In this document: positions 1 through 11,877 of the stretch, piece after piece | Layout of the letters: the number at the start of each line of letters is the position of its first letter | Numbering within the stretch: the first letter of the stretch is position 1 | Assembly (NCBI GenBank): GCA_039720395.1 | Contig: CM077823.1 | Coordinates: 35,732,371 to 35,796,370, forward strand | Direction of reading: 5' to 3' | Length of the DNA: 64,000 nt | From: Liquidambar formosana | Lineage: Eukaryota > Streptophyta > Magnoliopsida > Saxifragales > Altingiaceae | Position numbers and translations under genes: made by a program | The notes under the pieces: generated by a model | What the model was told of the DNA's origin: nothing | Seen by the model: the letters and a program-made list of their open reading frames with translations, nothing else | Database searches by the model: none

Positions 1-290
1 AATGAGATTTAATAGTGAGCGGCTTGAAATCTCAATCCATTTCATTTTGATTTCCCCTATTCCAACCAAACAAATATGCCATAACATTCTTTGCCATTTC
101 GTTCATATGTACCAGAATTTATTACTAATAAAAATCACAAGCTACATGGGCTAATTTATTGAAGGAAAGTGCCTTCCTTTTTTTTTTTTTTTTTTATATT
201 GGTGATGCCGTCCTATATACAGCATGGTAATTATAGGAAGCAAAAACAACTTATTATTTCCAGAACATAGATAATACTCCTTCCGGCCGG

Positions 291-2592
291 CTAATTACTC
301 TGAAACCTTGAAATGATGGATTTGGATGTTTTCAACATCGAGTTTCTTGAAATTACTGCGCCTTCTGGTAGCAAAAAACTTTCCCCAATTGTACGGCTAT
401 ATTTCGAAGGGTTGTGCTCATTAATCAGTTCTTCCAAGGGCTCAACCATAGAGTGGTGCGCCGGGTTGAAGAAAAATGGAATGGAAAACCTTTCTTTCTC
501 AGAGTTCACCATCACCCTGTGCTCCACACTCTCATACTTGTCATTGCTCCAAACCTGCATATAAACATTATCATTCACTAGGTGATAATGGCCAGAAATA
601 TAAATTTCCACTGGCCCAATGGTTATTGGAGCTTAATTAGCTCAATGATTAGTTGCTAAAATTGCTATAATACCTGAACTCAGGAAAGAAAATTTGAAGT
701 TTTTGAGACTCTTTTTTTTTTTTTTTTGGCCCCGCTATAAGGAAGATGAGGAGGGGGAAAAGTCACAGGACCGAGTAGTCGAGCCGCGGAAGGAAGAATT
801 TGGGGGGCGGGGGGGGGGGGGGGGGGGTGGCGGCGGCGGCACAGGGGCATGTGCCCCATTAACTCAAATTTTCCTTTTTCCTTTTTTTTGGGGAAATTAC
901 CTTTTGGTAATTACTTCCCAATATAATGCCAAAAAAATAAACTTAACAATCATTTTGAAACATATATACAATCAATTTGTAATAAGTTGATAGAAAATAT
1001 CTTTTTTTTGGTATTATATTAGGAAGTAATTACCAAAAGGTAATTTTTTTGAAGGATACTCTCGAGAGCTTTCAATTCCCATTTCATAGAATCACAAGCA
1101 CGGTGCTTTCATTAGAGATAACTTCTAACTCCACCTCTGATTGGACCGCACATCAAAATGACTAAAGAAGGGAAGTTTCTGAAAGATACCTGAATGATAT
1201 CGCCAACATTGATGATATAAGTATCTGGGGTAGGTTTAACTCGAATCCACTCTCCATCTGTTTTCCTCTTCACTTCCAGTCCCCCTACATCATCCTGAGC
1301 AAGGATGGTTAAGGCACCGCCATCCTTGTGTCGACCAACACCAAGAGCAAGGTGGGGGACAGGGCAAGGGGGATAGTGATTTAGCCTGATTAAGCTAGTG
1401 TTGTCTTTGAAGAAGCCATTCAACCGATTTGCCGCCAGGCCTAAGCTCAAGCAGATGAGTTCCAACAACTTGTAAGACAGTTTTTGGGTTTCTCTAGCAT
1501 ATTCTTCGCATGCCTCCCTGGTTGAGGCAGTCCATTAAATCACATAAACCAAGTTCCAAAATCACTTAGGCCAAAATATGCAAAGAACATAAATTCAAGG
1601 TAGCATGTAGGCAAAATTAATATTACTCGAAATTTGATTACAACTTTCAAACATATATTTGATGCAAAGAACAACACGTTAACATACAATTTCAAATTTT
1701 CGCCCCAATAGTCTAAGTTATTTAATAAAAGACCCAAACAAATATATAAAATTAATCATGTTAAATTTTATTAGATTGCTACTCGTCTTTATATGTATTA
1801 CTAATATTCCATCATTTGCACTCTTGTGGTCACTCTAGAGTAGTCATCCCCAAAACCTATCGTTATGTGTGATGTAGACTCATGGGCCATAATCACACTA
1901 AAGATTTTTACAAAATTACAAAATGTCATAAGACAACAGAGAGTGTTAAAATACGACTAGAAATTGTGCACAAGTAGTGCTATAATGAAAATTGCGCATA
2001 GCTTAAATGAATTCATTTGGAAATTCCAAATTTCTAACACGTGACCTACATGTCAAGCACGTGTCTTTGGATCCAGACGTGTCTTTGTGAGACCCGTCAT
2101 GCTAATCCAAACTCTAAACAAAATTAATTACCTTAATTCAGAAGGGTACTCAGGCCACTGATTGATCAGCTCCCTCACTTCCTCATCATCTGCTTCATGC
2201 GAAGCCGGGATCACCGTCGGATCATTCACCATGAAATCAAACACCTCTTTCCAATCCCTCACGTTCTTCGTCAGCTCCGTATCAAAATAACCCAACGGGT
2301 TCTCCTCGTCTCTCCTCACCTTCCTCTTCTCCTCGGTCGACTGGGCAAAGAATTCCCTCGCCACCGTCTCAATTCTCCGTCGAACCTCCGTCGGCACGCC
2401 GTGGTTGATTACTTGGAAGAAACCCCAGTCTTTGCAAGCATGGCCTATCTCGGCTACGAGGTCGGCAATGACATTAGTGTCGGAGGAGTTTATCGACGAA
2501 AGGTCGATGACCGGAATAACTTCGGCTTCGATGATGGTGGGTTTGGGTCTGTGCTCGATGGCTTGGATGAAGGCTGGATCGACTTCTCCCAT
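291..2592 (-). CDS. 2-oxoglutarate/Fe(II) dioxygenase 1, C-terminus frameshifted
   Basis: Predicted soluble 2OG/Fe(II) oxygenase of the plant DOXC class, similar to Arabidopsis At3g19000/At3g19010; substrate unknown. Exons by GT-AG borders and paralogue alignment are 2132-2592, 1190-1517 and 291-554. The N-terminal DIOX_N region contains a WGFFQVINHG motif. Exon 2 carries NHYPPCPVP and the metal-binding His217-Lys-Asp219. Exon 3 carries the distal His275 (EHRV) and the 2OG-binding Arg285-Phe-Ser287. A 1-bp deletion near 396, relative to the copy at 12232-15349, shifts the frame after about residue 315, so the last 35 residues are unrelated to the family and the protein would be 350 aa. The metal and 2OG ligands all precede the break, but the conserved C-terminal strand and helix region is lost. 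It may be a young pseudogene. A TATA box lies 67 bp upstream of the ATG. Confidence 0.85.
773..1139. mobile_element. hAT-like nonautonomous element in 2OGD-1 intron 2
   Basis: Ends resemble those of the better-kept copy in 2OGD-2 (12709-13297). They are flanked by imperfect 8-bp duplications (ACAGGACC and ATTGGACC). Inside are a poly-G run and inverted subterminal segments around TTACCAAAAGGTAA. Its presence at the same place in both blocks shows insertion before the segmental duplication. Confidence 0.7.
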
Positions 2593-2658
2593 GGCGGATG
2601 CAGTGACTAGGATGGGTAGAAATGGTGATTTTGAGACGAAAGGTGGTGGGAGCTATGG

Positions 2659-2667
2659 CTTTATATA
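2659..2667 (-). promoter_or_regulatory. TATA box of 2OGD-1
   Basis: TATATAAAG on the minus strand, 67 bp upstream of the ATG at 2592. The same box lies at the same spacing in 2OGD-2. Confidence 0.6.
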
Positions 2668-5404
2668 GTGTTGAGTTTGAGTGGATTTACATTGAACCTG
2701 GATGGTTTTTGATAATATGCTCGGACGAGGTGAGTGGGTAATTCTAGTACGATTCTTTTTTGGAAGGTTGTCGCCTTTGGGATTGGCGGTTTTAAATTAG
2801 AGAAAAACTATTATGAGGGCTTGACGGCCCTCGTCGTTTATTTATTTATTATATTTTATTTTAGTAATAAAAAGTCCTTTGGCGCCGGGAAAATCGAGGA
2901 GTCCCAACTAGGTTAGCAAGTTAACCCTTGGTATCATCATGTGTTCAAAACCTTACATATTATTAAATGAAGAAAAATGAATACAATAGAAAAGGACAAA
3001 AAAAAACCTAGTGTAAGTGACTTATAAATGTCACTAATTCACTATCCAGTTAATAGAAGAAAACCAAATTAAAGAAAACTAGTGTAGTTGACTTATATAT
3101 ATAGGGCTTACATCACTTAATAGACAGAGAAAATTGGTGTAGGCCTTACATATTATTACGAGGGCTTGACGGCCCTCCTAATTAGTTATCTGATTTACTA
3201 AAAAATTTGTTACAAGTTTTTTGTTTTTATTTTTTATCAGCAGGTTGGTACAAATTTTAATTAAGAATGAATAGTGATCTTATTGGAATTTCTAAAATTA
3301 GTTGAAATTTTAATTGACAAGGGTGTTCTTACTTGTATTTTAGAAATTAGTTAGATCAAAGATTTGAATAATATTATGACAAAAAAAAAAAAAGAATTCC
3401 TAAATAGGTACTTTAATAATGGTTCTTACTACTTATATTGTCTCAAGAAGCAATCTAAAATTAGACTTCCAATTTTTTATCAATAAATTTTATCTTAGAC
3501 AATAACTTACGAGGAGTGGATAATGGCCTTATCTATAAAATATCATGTGATTTAATCAAGGAAAATGTTAAAAGCTAATGTTGTTATCTTTGGCTAATAA
3601 TGTATTAATGATGAGTTTGTAATTAACTAAAATAGTGTACAGAATTAAAATTTTTTGTTCGAGATTACCACTTAAGTACTAATATACATATACAAGCATA
3701 ATGTATGAGTTCAAGTATAAAAATGTATTGTTTGGGGGTAAAGAATTAAATTTGGAAGTGTTAGTGTACCACTTTATAGAATTAAACATATTTTAAAGGG
3801 TTTAAAATTTTTTGGGGTTGCTATACCCCACAAGACCATATGTAGGCCCATCCTTGAGCATAAGAATACGTGTGGATTTTTTTTTTAATTTTAAAAAAGT
3901 ATTAATTAAAGAAGGATAAAATTAGAAACTGTTTAACAAATAGAAAAGTAAACCTCTTTTACTTAAAATAAAAAAAAAAAGGAAAAATACGACATTATCC
4001 AAGGAATGAATGAATTAATTAAGCAAAGCATCCTATGGATGAACCACCACTTGGGAAAATTAAATTGAAAATGATGTTTGATTTACTTAATCTTTTAATA
4101 GTTTTCCTCGTCGTGCCTGTGACGTGCAAGGCTTGTCCATTTATGGGAACTGACTTCCCGATGTTCTTTGCTTGCGTCACTGCATACCTAATGCCAATGC
4201 ACCTCTAATTAATTACCGTTCAAATTAATTAAGCAAAGCATCCTCTAATTAATTACCGTTCAAATTGAAGAAAATTAATATTGTGAGCATTATGAAAATG
4301 GAATTATAAGCTATTCTAGTGATGAGAAAGGATGAGATAAAAGGTAAGAATAGAATCAGTTAGGAGTTTAAAACTCGAATCCCTCCCATCGTATCCATAA
4401 AAAAGAAAAAAAAAAAGAAAAAAGAAAACAGAATTATGAAAAAGAAATGTTTTTGAACTTCTCATAACAGCCCCAAAACTACTTTGATGACATGCTGTTT
4501 TTTGGTTTTAAAAGTATATTGATGTATTTGAAATAAAAGAGGTAGCCACACTAGAGGGTATTTTGGGGGCTATAAAGGGGATCCAATAGCATTGGCCATT
4601 ATAAAATGTCTACTTATGTTAAATTTAATGCCTCAACCAATGATGTTGTTATTATACTTATATACATCAAATCAGTTTAACCCCATTATATTAAATTGGT
4701 TTGATGGCACTACATGTTGACGTTTGTGAGATTTATTTTCATAAACTTTTCTAACAAATGAAAAGACTAAAAAGAGTAAAATGTCACAATTTAATAGTTC
4801 TAAAAGTTATTTGTTTAGCTTTGAAGTTACCTAAATTGATCCTCTTTTAGTTTTTCTCTCATCTGTAATTTAGTAGAAGAGCATACTCCCCCACCCCGCC
4901 CCACCAAACAAAACCATGAACCCAACAGCTAGATTGCCATCCTCTTTTCCCTTTTTATGGAATGTAGGTGCAGAGCAAAGAGGCCAAAAGCCCATGGAAT
5001 AGAAAAATGCAAAGGAATCAATTGAAACAACTGCTCTCATCCTGTTGACTGAGCCTCCCGATGGGCTAGAGACGATAATTCTAAGGACCTTGTGTTGGCA
5101 TGGAGTCCTTCCACAGCTATTTCCACCCAAAACCAATGCATATTTTTATGTTGGGAGTCTTTTGCACAAGTCCTATTCTGAGATACAACTCTACCATGGA
5201 AAGTGTCCTCTAGATGCCAAATTACTGGCAGAAAAGCATAGAAAGGTCTCCCCTGTAAAATGTGGTGGCAATAGGACGGATCCAGTCTGTGTGTCAGCCC
5301 ATTGTAAAACAGAGGTACCCTGCATGAACCCAGCTCATTTGTTGATTGGATTGGTGATTTCTAGCCTAGACAGGCTTCATGCTCAAAACAATGATTTTTC
5401 CGCA
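2668..5404. other. Upstream region of 2OGD-1, no gene seen
   Basis: AT-rich DNA colinear with 15426-17573. It contains the hairpin-like motif GAGGGCTTGACGGCCCTC twice as a direct repeat (about 2816 and 3161), the right end of a hAT-like MITE ending at 3856, and a conserved block at 4173-4194 that also occurs upstream of 2OGD-2 and 2OGD-4. Open frames at 4870-5455 are not conserved as protein between the two blocks and are not called. Confidence 0.6.
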
Positions 5405-5655
5405 GGTCGGGCAATTGCCATCCCTCAATTTTATTTGTACTTCCACCGATTTTAGATTTTTAAAATTTTATAAAAAAACAAAAGGCTTTATGAAAACTAG
5501 TTACAATTTTTTTGGCTATTTATTGTCTTTATTTTATTTTTGGCAAAAAAGTCACGGTCAATTTTCATAAAAACCCTTTATTTTTTCATGAAATCTTAAA
5601 AAAGAAAAATAAATGGGGGTTACAAAATAAAATTCAGGGGTGGCAATAGCCGGAC
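5405..5655. mobile_element. MITE, CCGGCTATTGCCA family
   Basis: Terminal inverted repeats of about 35 bp begin GGTC(C/G)GGC and continue into CCTCAATTTTATTTGTA-like sequence. The same insertion is at 17574-17826, and relatives lie at 7265-7590, 46265-46569 and 58765-59150. The superfamily is not certain. Confidence 0.65.
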
Positions 5656-5890
5656 CCTTCCCCCTGGCCCCCACCACAACTCTATGTTATTCATGGGCCA
5701 GGCCCACATGAGATTACATTCTGTTTATACGGGACATATATTGAAGCAAATTACGTTATGTTCATTCAAAGTTTTGCTGCATCCAAAGCTACATGAACCA
5801 TCGATCTACACCCAACAAGGTAATCACAGGAAGCTTAAACAACTTATTCCTTATAGTAACTAGATTATAATCCTTCTATCCCAATTACTC

Positions 5891-6132
5891 CTACACTCTG
5901 AAATGAGAAATCTGGATGTTTTCGACATCAAGCTTCGTGAAATTACTGCGCTTTCTGCTAGCAAAAAACTTTCCATAGTTGCATGGCCTATATTTGGCAG
6001 GGTTTTGCTCATTAATCAGCTCTTCCAGGGGCTCCACTATGGTGTAGTGTGCCGGGTTGAAGAAAAATGGGATGGAGAACCTTTCCTTCTCAGAGTTCAC
6101 CATCACCCTGCGCTCCACACTCTCATACTTCT
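5891..6132 (-). pseudogene. Orphan last exon of a 2OGD gene
   Basis: About 80 codons matching exon 3 of 2OGD-3 (18045-18299), from just after the WSNE codons through the stop at 5891. The distal iron-ligand His and the Arg-Phe-Ser 2OG motif are present. It has no splice acceptor, and no exon 1 or exon 2 lies to the right. DNA resembling a 2OGD promoter region (GGACGGTTTTTAATA near 6472) lies about 0.3-0.5 kb away, suggesting that an internal deletion removed the gene body. It cannot encode an enzyme. Confidence 0.88.
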
Positions 6133-7264
6133 AGTTTTAGATCTTATCCAATTTCCCCTTTCAATATTATTTTATTAAAATTTTGGATAGTTTTAGATCT
6201 TGTGGATCCAACAAACTAGCTTAAGAATTGTGTCTAAAATTATATGTAAAAGTAGAAACCCACAATCCTGATCTCAGGCTTCTTGAAAGAATAATGATAG
6301 GGGTTTCAAATTTGAGACTCCCGAACAGACACATGAGGTGGGACCCACTGTGGGGCCCACCCACTATAGGGGTCTCAAATTCGGGAAGTTGGTTATTTTT
6401 GCCACACAAAGGTGGTGGAGCTCTGGTTTTTTTGTGTGTAGTATGAGGATGATTGAATTTTTATTGTGAAATTGGACGGTTTTTAATAGCATGCTAGGGA
6501 CGAGGGAAGTGGATAAGCCCACCAGCACCGTCTCTCTTGGAAGGTTGTGTCTTGTGTGACTTGTGTCCTTCACAATTGGCCGTTTCAAATTTGAAAGAAG
6601 CACTGATGAGGGTGCGTCACATTAATATGAACTTAGCTGTTCCTCAGTTTAGGAAATATAGTATCGACTTCAACACGAATATCAAATCATTGAGCAAAGA
6701 ATCTTAGAGATGTTCTAGAATTCTAGGTACAAAATTTCATTATAAAATTGGAAATGCTTAATGTGGGGCTCACCCCTTTTAGGGTTCTAGTCATGTTGCA
6801 TAACTGGCCTGACAAGTCATGTTGCATAAAGGGACATTACAGGTTATGTAACAGTATCATAAGGATAGGCATTGTTTAAAAAAACACGTAATTTAAGAAA
6901 AGCCATCATTAAATTTGACTTGTCATTTATTAAACTTTATCTTTTTAAAAGTAAACTTCCTACTTGATATTGAGTTTTGTGTTGAAAGTAATTATTGAAA
7001 GGAAAAATTCAAAAACTTATGATTTGACTTTTCAAAATAGACAAACATTTTGGAACAAAAAAAGTAGCAAAAATAACATATCCTTATGAAAAAGAGGGAG
7101 TATAAAATATTATGGGATTTAATGAGAAAAAAAATGTTAAAGATATCCTCTCTCATCCATCCTTGATTGATGTAACAATGATAAGCTTCTAGGGTAGAAT
7201 TCCCTCCAATGTGCGAATGACCTAACAATGTGCAGCGTTCAATTTAAATTAGCCCATTCTAATT
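6133..7264. other. Breakpoint region with 2OGD promoter remnant
   Basis: DNA from 6133 to about 6400 has no counterpart in block B. From about 6405 to 6620 it resembles the proximal upstream DNA of 2OGD-1 and 2OGD-2 (GGTGGTGGAGCT, GGACGGTTTTTAATA, CTTGGAAGGTTGTG in order). The rest is AT-rich with nothing recognised. Confidence 0.5.
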
Positions 7265-7590
7265 GGGCTGGTTATTACCACTCCTTAATTTTATTTGGAA
7301 CCCCTACCTATTTTAATTTTTTCAATGTACGTTTTGTGAAAAATATATCAGTTTTTGTGAAAATTGGCAACACTATGTAGAAGAAAAATTTTCCAAAAAA
7401 TATGTTGTTTAAGGGAGTTTTTTGGCCTAAAATGAAACAAAAAAATTTTCTTTTATTTAAAAATGATTTTTTTCTAATGGACAATATGACCAATTTTCAT
7501 ATAAATTCTTTAACATTTTTCATAAAAACCTTTAGAAATTAAAATAAGGGGGGTAGCAAATAAAATTAAGGGTGGTTTAATAACCACCAA
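7265..7590. mobile_element. MITE, same family as 5405-5655
   Basis: Inverted ends (GGTTATTACCACTCC and its right-end counterpart GGTGGTTTAATAACC) and TTAATTTTATTTG subterminal blocks match the family at 5405-5655. The interior is AT-rich and noncoding. Confidence 0.6.
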
Positions 7591-7849
7591 CTTCTTTATA
7601 CTAGTTAGAATTGGTGATGAGTTAAACAGATTTTCAATACTGCCCAATTTTGTTGTAAGTGGCATGCATTGGAAAAAATAATAGCTGTCTTAGATAGTTG
7701 AAATCGAAATCATTAATGTAGGCTAAATGTAGTGATGCAGTTGAGTTATTTTGCAGAAATTTAAATCTAAAGTTTCCTATGATGCACTTCTTAAGAAAAT
7801 TGTGCACAAGTAGAGCTATAATGAAAATTGTGCACAAGTAGAGCTACAG

Positions 7850-8600
7850 TGTGAGACTGAGGAATAGGTGGTGGCATGATACTACCATCAGGGGGGGGGG
7901 GTGGTGTCTCCATCAGGCAGGTGCTGGTACGGTGTCTAAAATTATACAAAATCATATTTTGAAAAGTGATGTGAGGAAAAGTAATTAAAAATAAAAGATT
8001 TAACTTAATTTGAACATTATCTTCAAAACTGGGAGCAAGGAATACCTAGATCTCCTGTCGGATGGCTAGACAATATCTCTATAGGTATCATCAATCTCAA
8101 CCTAGAATTCATTTGATGGTAAGAAATTTAAGTAGCGTATAGAAAAAAAATTATAATATTGTTAGGTTATTAGTATATTAAGATGTGAGGTTGAAGAGTA
8201 GATGGTGGGATACTATGATCATTGTGGAGTGGCGTCTCCATCAATCCATATGCAGCATCTAAAGTTAATGCAAAATCAGAATAAAAATGAGTAGCAAGAA
8301 ATTAATTTAAAATAAGGAAAATAATTCCAAAATTGGGATTAGGAAATACGGGCGCATTCACGTAAGTGCATGGAACGTGCACTTATATATATTTCCAGTC
8401 AGATGGCTGGGCAGTATCTCTATAATCTCATCAGTCTCATCCTAGAATTCATTTGATGGTAGGAAATTTAAGTAACATGAAAAAACAAAGATGTAAAACT
8501 ATCACAACAAGATATTAGTATATTACCATGTGAGGATGAAAAGTAGGTGGTGGCACGAATACTACCATCATGGTAGAGTGGCGTCTCCATCAAGCCATTG
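7850..8600. repeat. Tandem repeat, period about 340 bp, about 2.2 copies
   Basis: Units start near 7850, 8186 and 8528 with diverged copies of TGTGAG..GA..AGTAGGTGGTGG and GTGGCGTCTCCATCA. Each full unit later contains CCTAGAATTCATTTGATGG (about 8102 and 8440). No coding sense was seen. 7591-7849 and 8601-9273 hold no recognisable gene. Confidence 0.7.
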
Positions 8601-9273
8601 AAACTAAATCTGCTAAATTGTTCTGGATTGCATTTTACTTCCAAGTAGGGACAATTCCACAGTTTAAAAAAAAAAAAAAATATATTGCCTTTGGGAAGCA
8701 ACAAGGGGGCAACCCTAATTCATTTCTCTTCTCGCAATTGCTTGTATCCTCACCGTCCAATCTCCTACACCCACTCCTAGAGTTTAGAGATTGTCTTCTT
8801 CACTGCCAATGTCTCACGCGCACTCCCAACAAAATTAGTGACTATTTTATGAGAACGAGAGAAAGAATAGCCATTTGAAAAGATGGAACTCAGTAAACAA
8901 TTGCCCCTGTTGAACGTTCACATGATTGAACGGAGATGGAGTCTGATGAATTTAATCATGAGGGAACTTTCATTGTGGAATGAGGAATCTAGAGAGAGAG
9001 AGAGAGGGAGAGAGAGAAGGCGGGCCAACAATTTCGGGTTAGCAGGTTGTGTTTGTATCATGCCAAGGTATAAGTATTCAAGTAAACAGGTCATCCCAAA
9101 CACAACCTGTTAAGTAATCCTATCAATTTTTCTAACCCGAACATGACCTTTTTATTAAATAGGTAAACACGACACGACTGTGTAACTTGTTTAATAATTA
9201 GATTGAGTTGGGTCGTTTTGGTTTAATTCGATTGACCTAACAACATGACATTAACCCATTTACTTACTTATTA

Positions 9274-10100
9274 CTAGATATAAGCACACGTGCAGTTGCA
9301 CGTGGTTATTTTTCAATAATATATTAATATTAAATATAAACGAAAGAGTAATTTTTAAAGAATTAGATATTAATATCGGTTTGGTTAGATTTTTACTTCT
9401 AATAAAACTTATGGTAAGTAGTATAACTAATTTGAAAAATTTTAAGTTAGTCACAAATAAATTTAGAATATAATAATTCCCAATAATATATAGTAACACA
9501 ATATTATATTGATTAACCACAAAACTTCAACAATTTGAAATAAAAATTTAAATAAAAAAATTAATCATTATTGAAGATATGTGTTGTCACAAATTTACAA
9601 AAATGTCATTGCTTAATAAGTTGAAGGTATTATATTTTGGTAATTGATGAGTTCGAGTAAACATAAAATAAGTAAGCTATTTGCACAGATCAAAGTAATA
9701 TTGATGAATTTCGTAAGTATATTATAATCATGAAATGAACAGTCATACATGTTATAGGAGAAAAACAATGAATTCAAGTTTGCCAAATTCTAACCCCTAA
9801 CGTTTGAAAACCAATAAATTTTGCTATTTCCTTTAAAGTTTTGATGGAGAAACATCCATTCACGATGAAAAAACTAAAGAATGACCCTGCATAGAACTCT
9901 TATGAAATACAAAGAGAAATGTTTTTTATATAAATTAACTACAAGAGTATAGATGTCTCTTATATAAACTTTACTACAATAGTAGTTGTCATCTATTCAA
10001 CTACAATAAGATTAAAAGTGTGCAGAAGGATAGTTGTGTATTTAAAATTTAAAATAAAAGTATATTAGTCAATCAAAAGTTTTTCTCACATTCAGCTTTC

Positions 10101-10117
<17 letters not shown>
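9274..10117 (-). mobile_element. Candidate nonautonomous Helitron
   Basis: On the minus strand the right terminus shows the Helitron signature: hairpin CACGTGC-AACT-GCACGTG (9287-9304), then a short spacer and CTAG followed by host T (9273). The 5' end is less certain. A TCTATATATA start at about 10117 fits, but it lies in a TA/GA microsatellite. There is no Rep/helicase ORF. Confidence 0.5.
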
Positions 10118-10137
<20 letters not shown>

Positions 10138-11765
10138 AAGAGAATGTGGTTTAGTCGAGCGATGTTGCCTAGCTTTATCCTAAGCAAGACTACGGTTCAG
10201 TCGGGCGATGTTGCCTAGCTTTTATCCTGAGCGACATTCAATCTCAGCCAGTTAAATTATAATCTATGGCACAGATATAAAATAGGCAAAAACATGTAGT
10301 TATCCGACCCGACCCGTGTCAGTAAAGCCTAGAAACCAACAAATTGTGCCTCGACTGAGCGTGTGAAGCGTCTAGCAACACACTTAAAGCTCTCCCTTCT
10401 CTCTGTCTCCATCCCAATTCTCTCTCGACGCTGATGAAACATCCCGACGACATCACCATCTCGCACTAAAGACATACCTATGGAGACTAAATCCTAGACA
10501 ACGTCTCTAACAAAACCCTAGACGATGTGTCCATCATCATCCCTTGCGCCAACCTCGCTTCCATCTCCATCTTCACGCTAATCTCACCAAGTCACTAGTT
10601 TTCCCTGGTTTGATAATTGAGGTTGTTGTTAGTTTAATTTACTTTGTCTGCCTCAGCCAACTCTCATATGGTTACAATCCTACAACATTTTTTGGGAGTT
10701 CTAGATTTGTTTTGTGACTAATTTCAGTCAAGGTAGGGCTTAGAAGGAAGGAGAGTTCCAAATTGGGTTTTGTGATAACCTTTTCACTTCTTTATTTTCT
10801 GTAGATAAAATTGTTACAAATGAAATGAAATGAATTGAATTGAATCTACTATTCCAGTTGATAAATAAAATGCAATCTACAATAAGCATCATAAGTAACT
10901 TCATTTATAAAAGATATATACTTGATTAACAAAAAGCTTGCCCAAGTGACCAAGACCTCATCATGTCTCCTTGTGCAAGCATGCTACATTTAAAATTTAA
11001 AATAAAAAAAAAAATTATTGTATTCCTAACAACTGACCACAGCTCAGGGGCGGAGCTAAGATTTATCTTCAAGGGGGGCACTGTGCTATGATTCTGTGAA
11101 GTGGAGAATTGGGAACTAAAAGCCCTAGAAAGCATTTTTTTGAAAAAAATATTTTTTAGTAATCATTTTCAATTAATACCAAAAAAAGGATTTTTTTTTT
11201 GTCAACTTATTACAAATTGACTATAAATATACTTTAAAATGACTACTATTTTCCTCTTTTTGGCATTCTATTGAGAAATAGTCATCAAATAGTAATATCT
11301 CTCCCCCCCCAAAAAAAAAACTTGGTGAGGCAGGGGGGGCACGTGCCCCCAAAGGCCCCCCTGGCTCCGCCCATGACCACACTAATAGTTGTAGAGATCA
11401 ATTGGTTCAGTTCCCCAATTGAAAAAAGAGAAACAGAAAGCTAGAGACTGAACCAATTGAAGAGAGGGAGTGAGGTTGGGAGGGGGAGACGTCTCTAGCC
11501 TGAATGTTTTCGTCGGAGTGTAGATGGACATAGCTAGAAAGGAGAGGCATGTTGCAGAAGCGTCACATGCGGAACGAGGCAATCAAACTGTAGGTTCTAT
11601 GATTTTACTGACACGGGTCAGGGTTACGGGTTGGATAAAGTATGTTTTTGCTTATTTTATATTTGTGCTGTGGATTATAATTTAACAGCTGAGATTGAAT
11701 GTCGCTCGGGATGAAGCTAGGCAACGTCGCCTGCTGAACCGCACTCTCTCTCTCTCTCTCTCTAT
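10118..11765. mobile_element. Long-TIR element (MULE or foldback type)
   Basis: Inverted ends of over 200 bp: 10135-10335 reads as the reverse complement of 11600-11750, sharing GTTGCCTAGCTT, GACATTCAATCTCAGC, AATTATAATC and GACCCGTGTCAGTAAA. The left arm has an internal tandem copy of about 50 bp (GCGATGTTGCCTAGCTTT twice). Both tips run into GA/TA microsatellites, so the target duplication is unclear. No transposase ORF. A hAT MITE is nested at 11042-11373. Confidence 0.7.
11042..11373. mobile_element. hAT-like MITE with 8-bp target duplication
   Basis: Flanked by perfect TGACCACA direct repeats (11034-11041 and 11374-11381). Ends carry GGGGCGGAGCTAAG and its inverted counterpart GGCTCCGCCC. 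The interior resembles, in inverse orientation, the element in intron 2 of 2OGD-1 and 2OGD-2 (AACTTATTACAAATTGA against TCAATTTGTAATAAGTT). Confidence 0.8.
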
Positions 11766-11877
11766 ATATGTATGAACAGAACAAGAGACCAATTAGCTCG
11801 TTCAGCAATTGTATTGGGCTAATGGTTATGTTAGGCCTAGGGCACATGACCCATCGTTAAGAAAAAAGAAAGACTAA

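Larger units (their letters stand above)
1..6132. repeat. Segmental duplication, block A
   Basis: This stretch is colinear with 11921-18286 (block B). It carries a complete 2OGD gene with both introns, about 3 kb of its upstream DNA and then the last exon of a second 2OGD. Homology stops inside that exon: both copies read alike up to the codons before the conserved Glu-His-Arg, then block A switches to unrelated DNA at 6133 while block B continues into an intact gene. The left end lies beyond the window. The blocks differ by point changes, short indels and at least two block-B-only insertions (a Stowaway element and DNA in intron 1). Confidence 0.9.

Noticed and set aside
694..990. Plus-strand ORF with a poly-Gly stretch
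   Set aside because: Translation of a poly-G tract inside a hAT element in an intron.
2197..2668. Plus-strand ORFs opposite exon 1 of 2OGD-1, repeated opposite the other copies
   Set aside because: Antisense shadows of the conserved exon.
4870..5455. Overlapping ORFs, with counterparts at 16914-17384
   Set aside because: The DNA is shared by the segmental duplication, but reading frames and lengths are not kept and no domain is visible.
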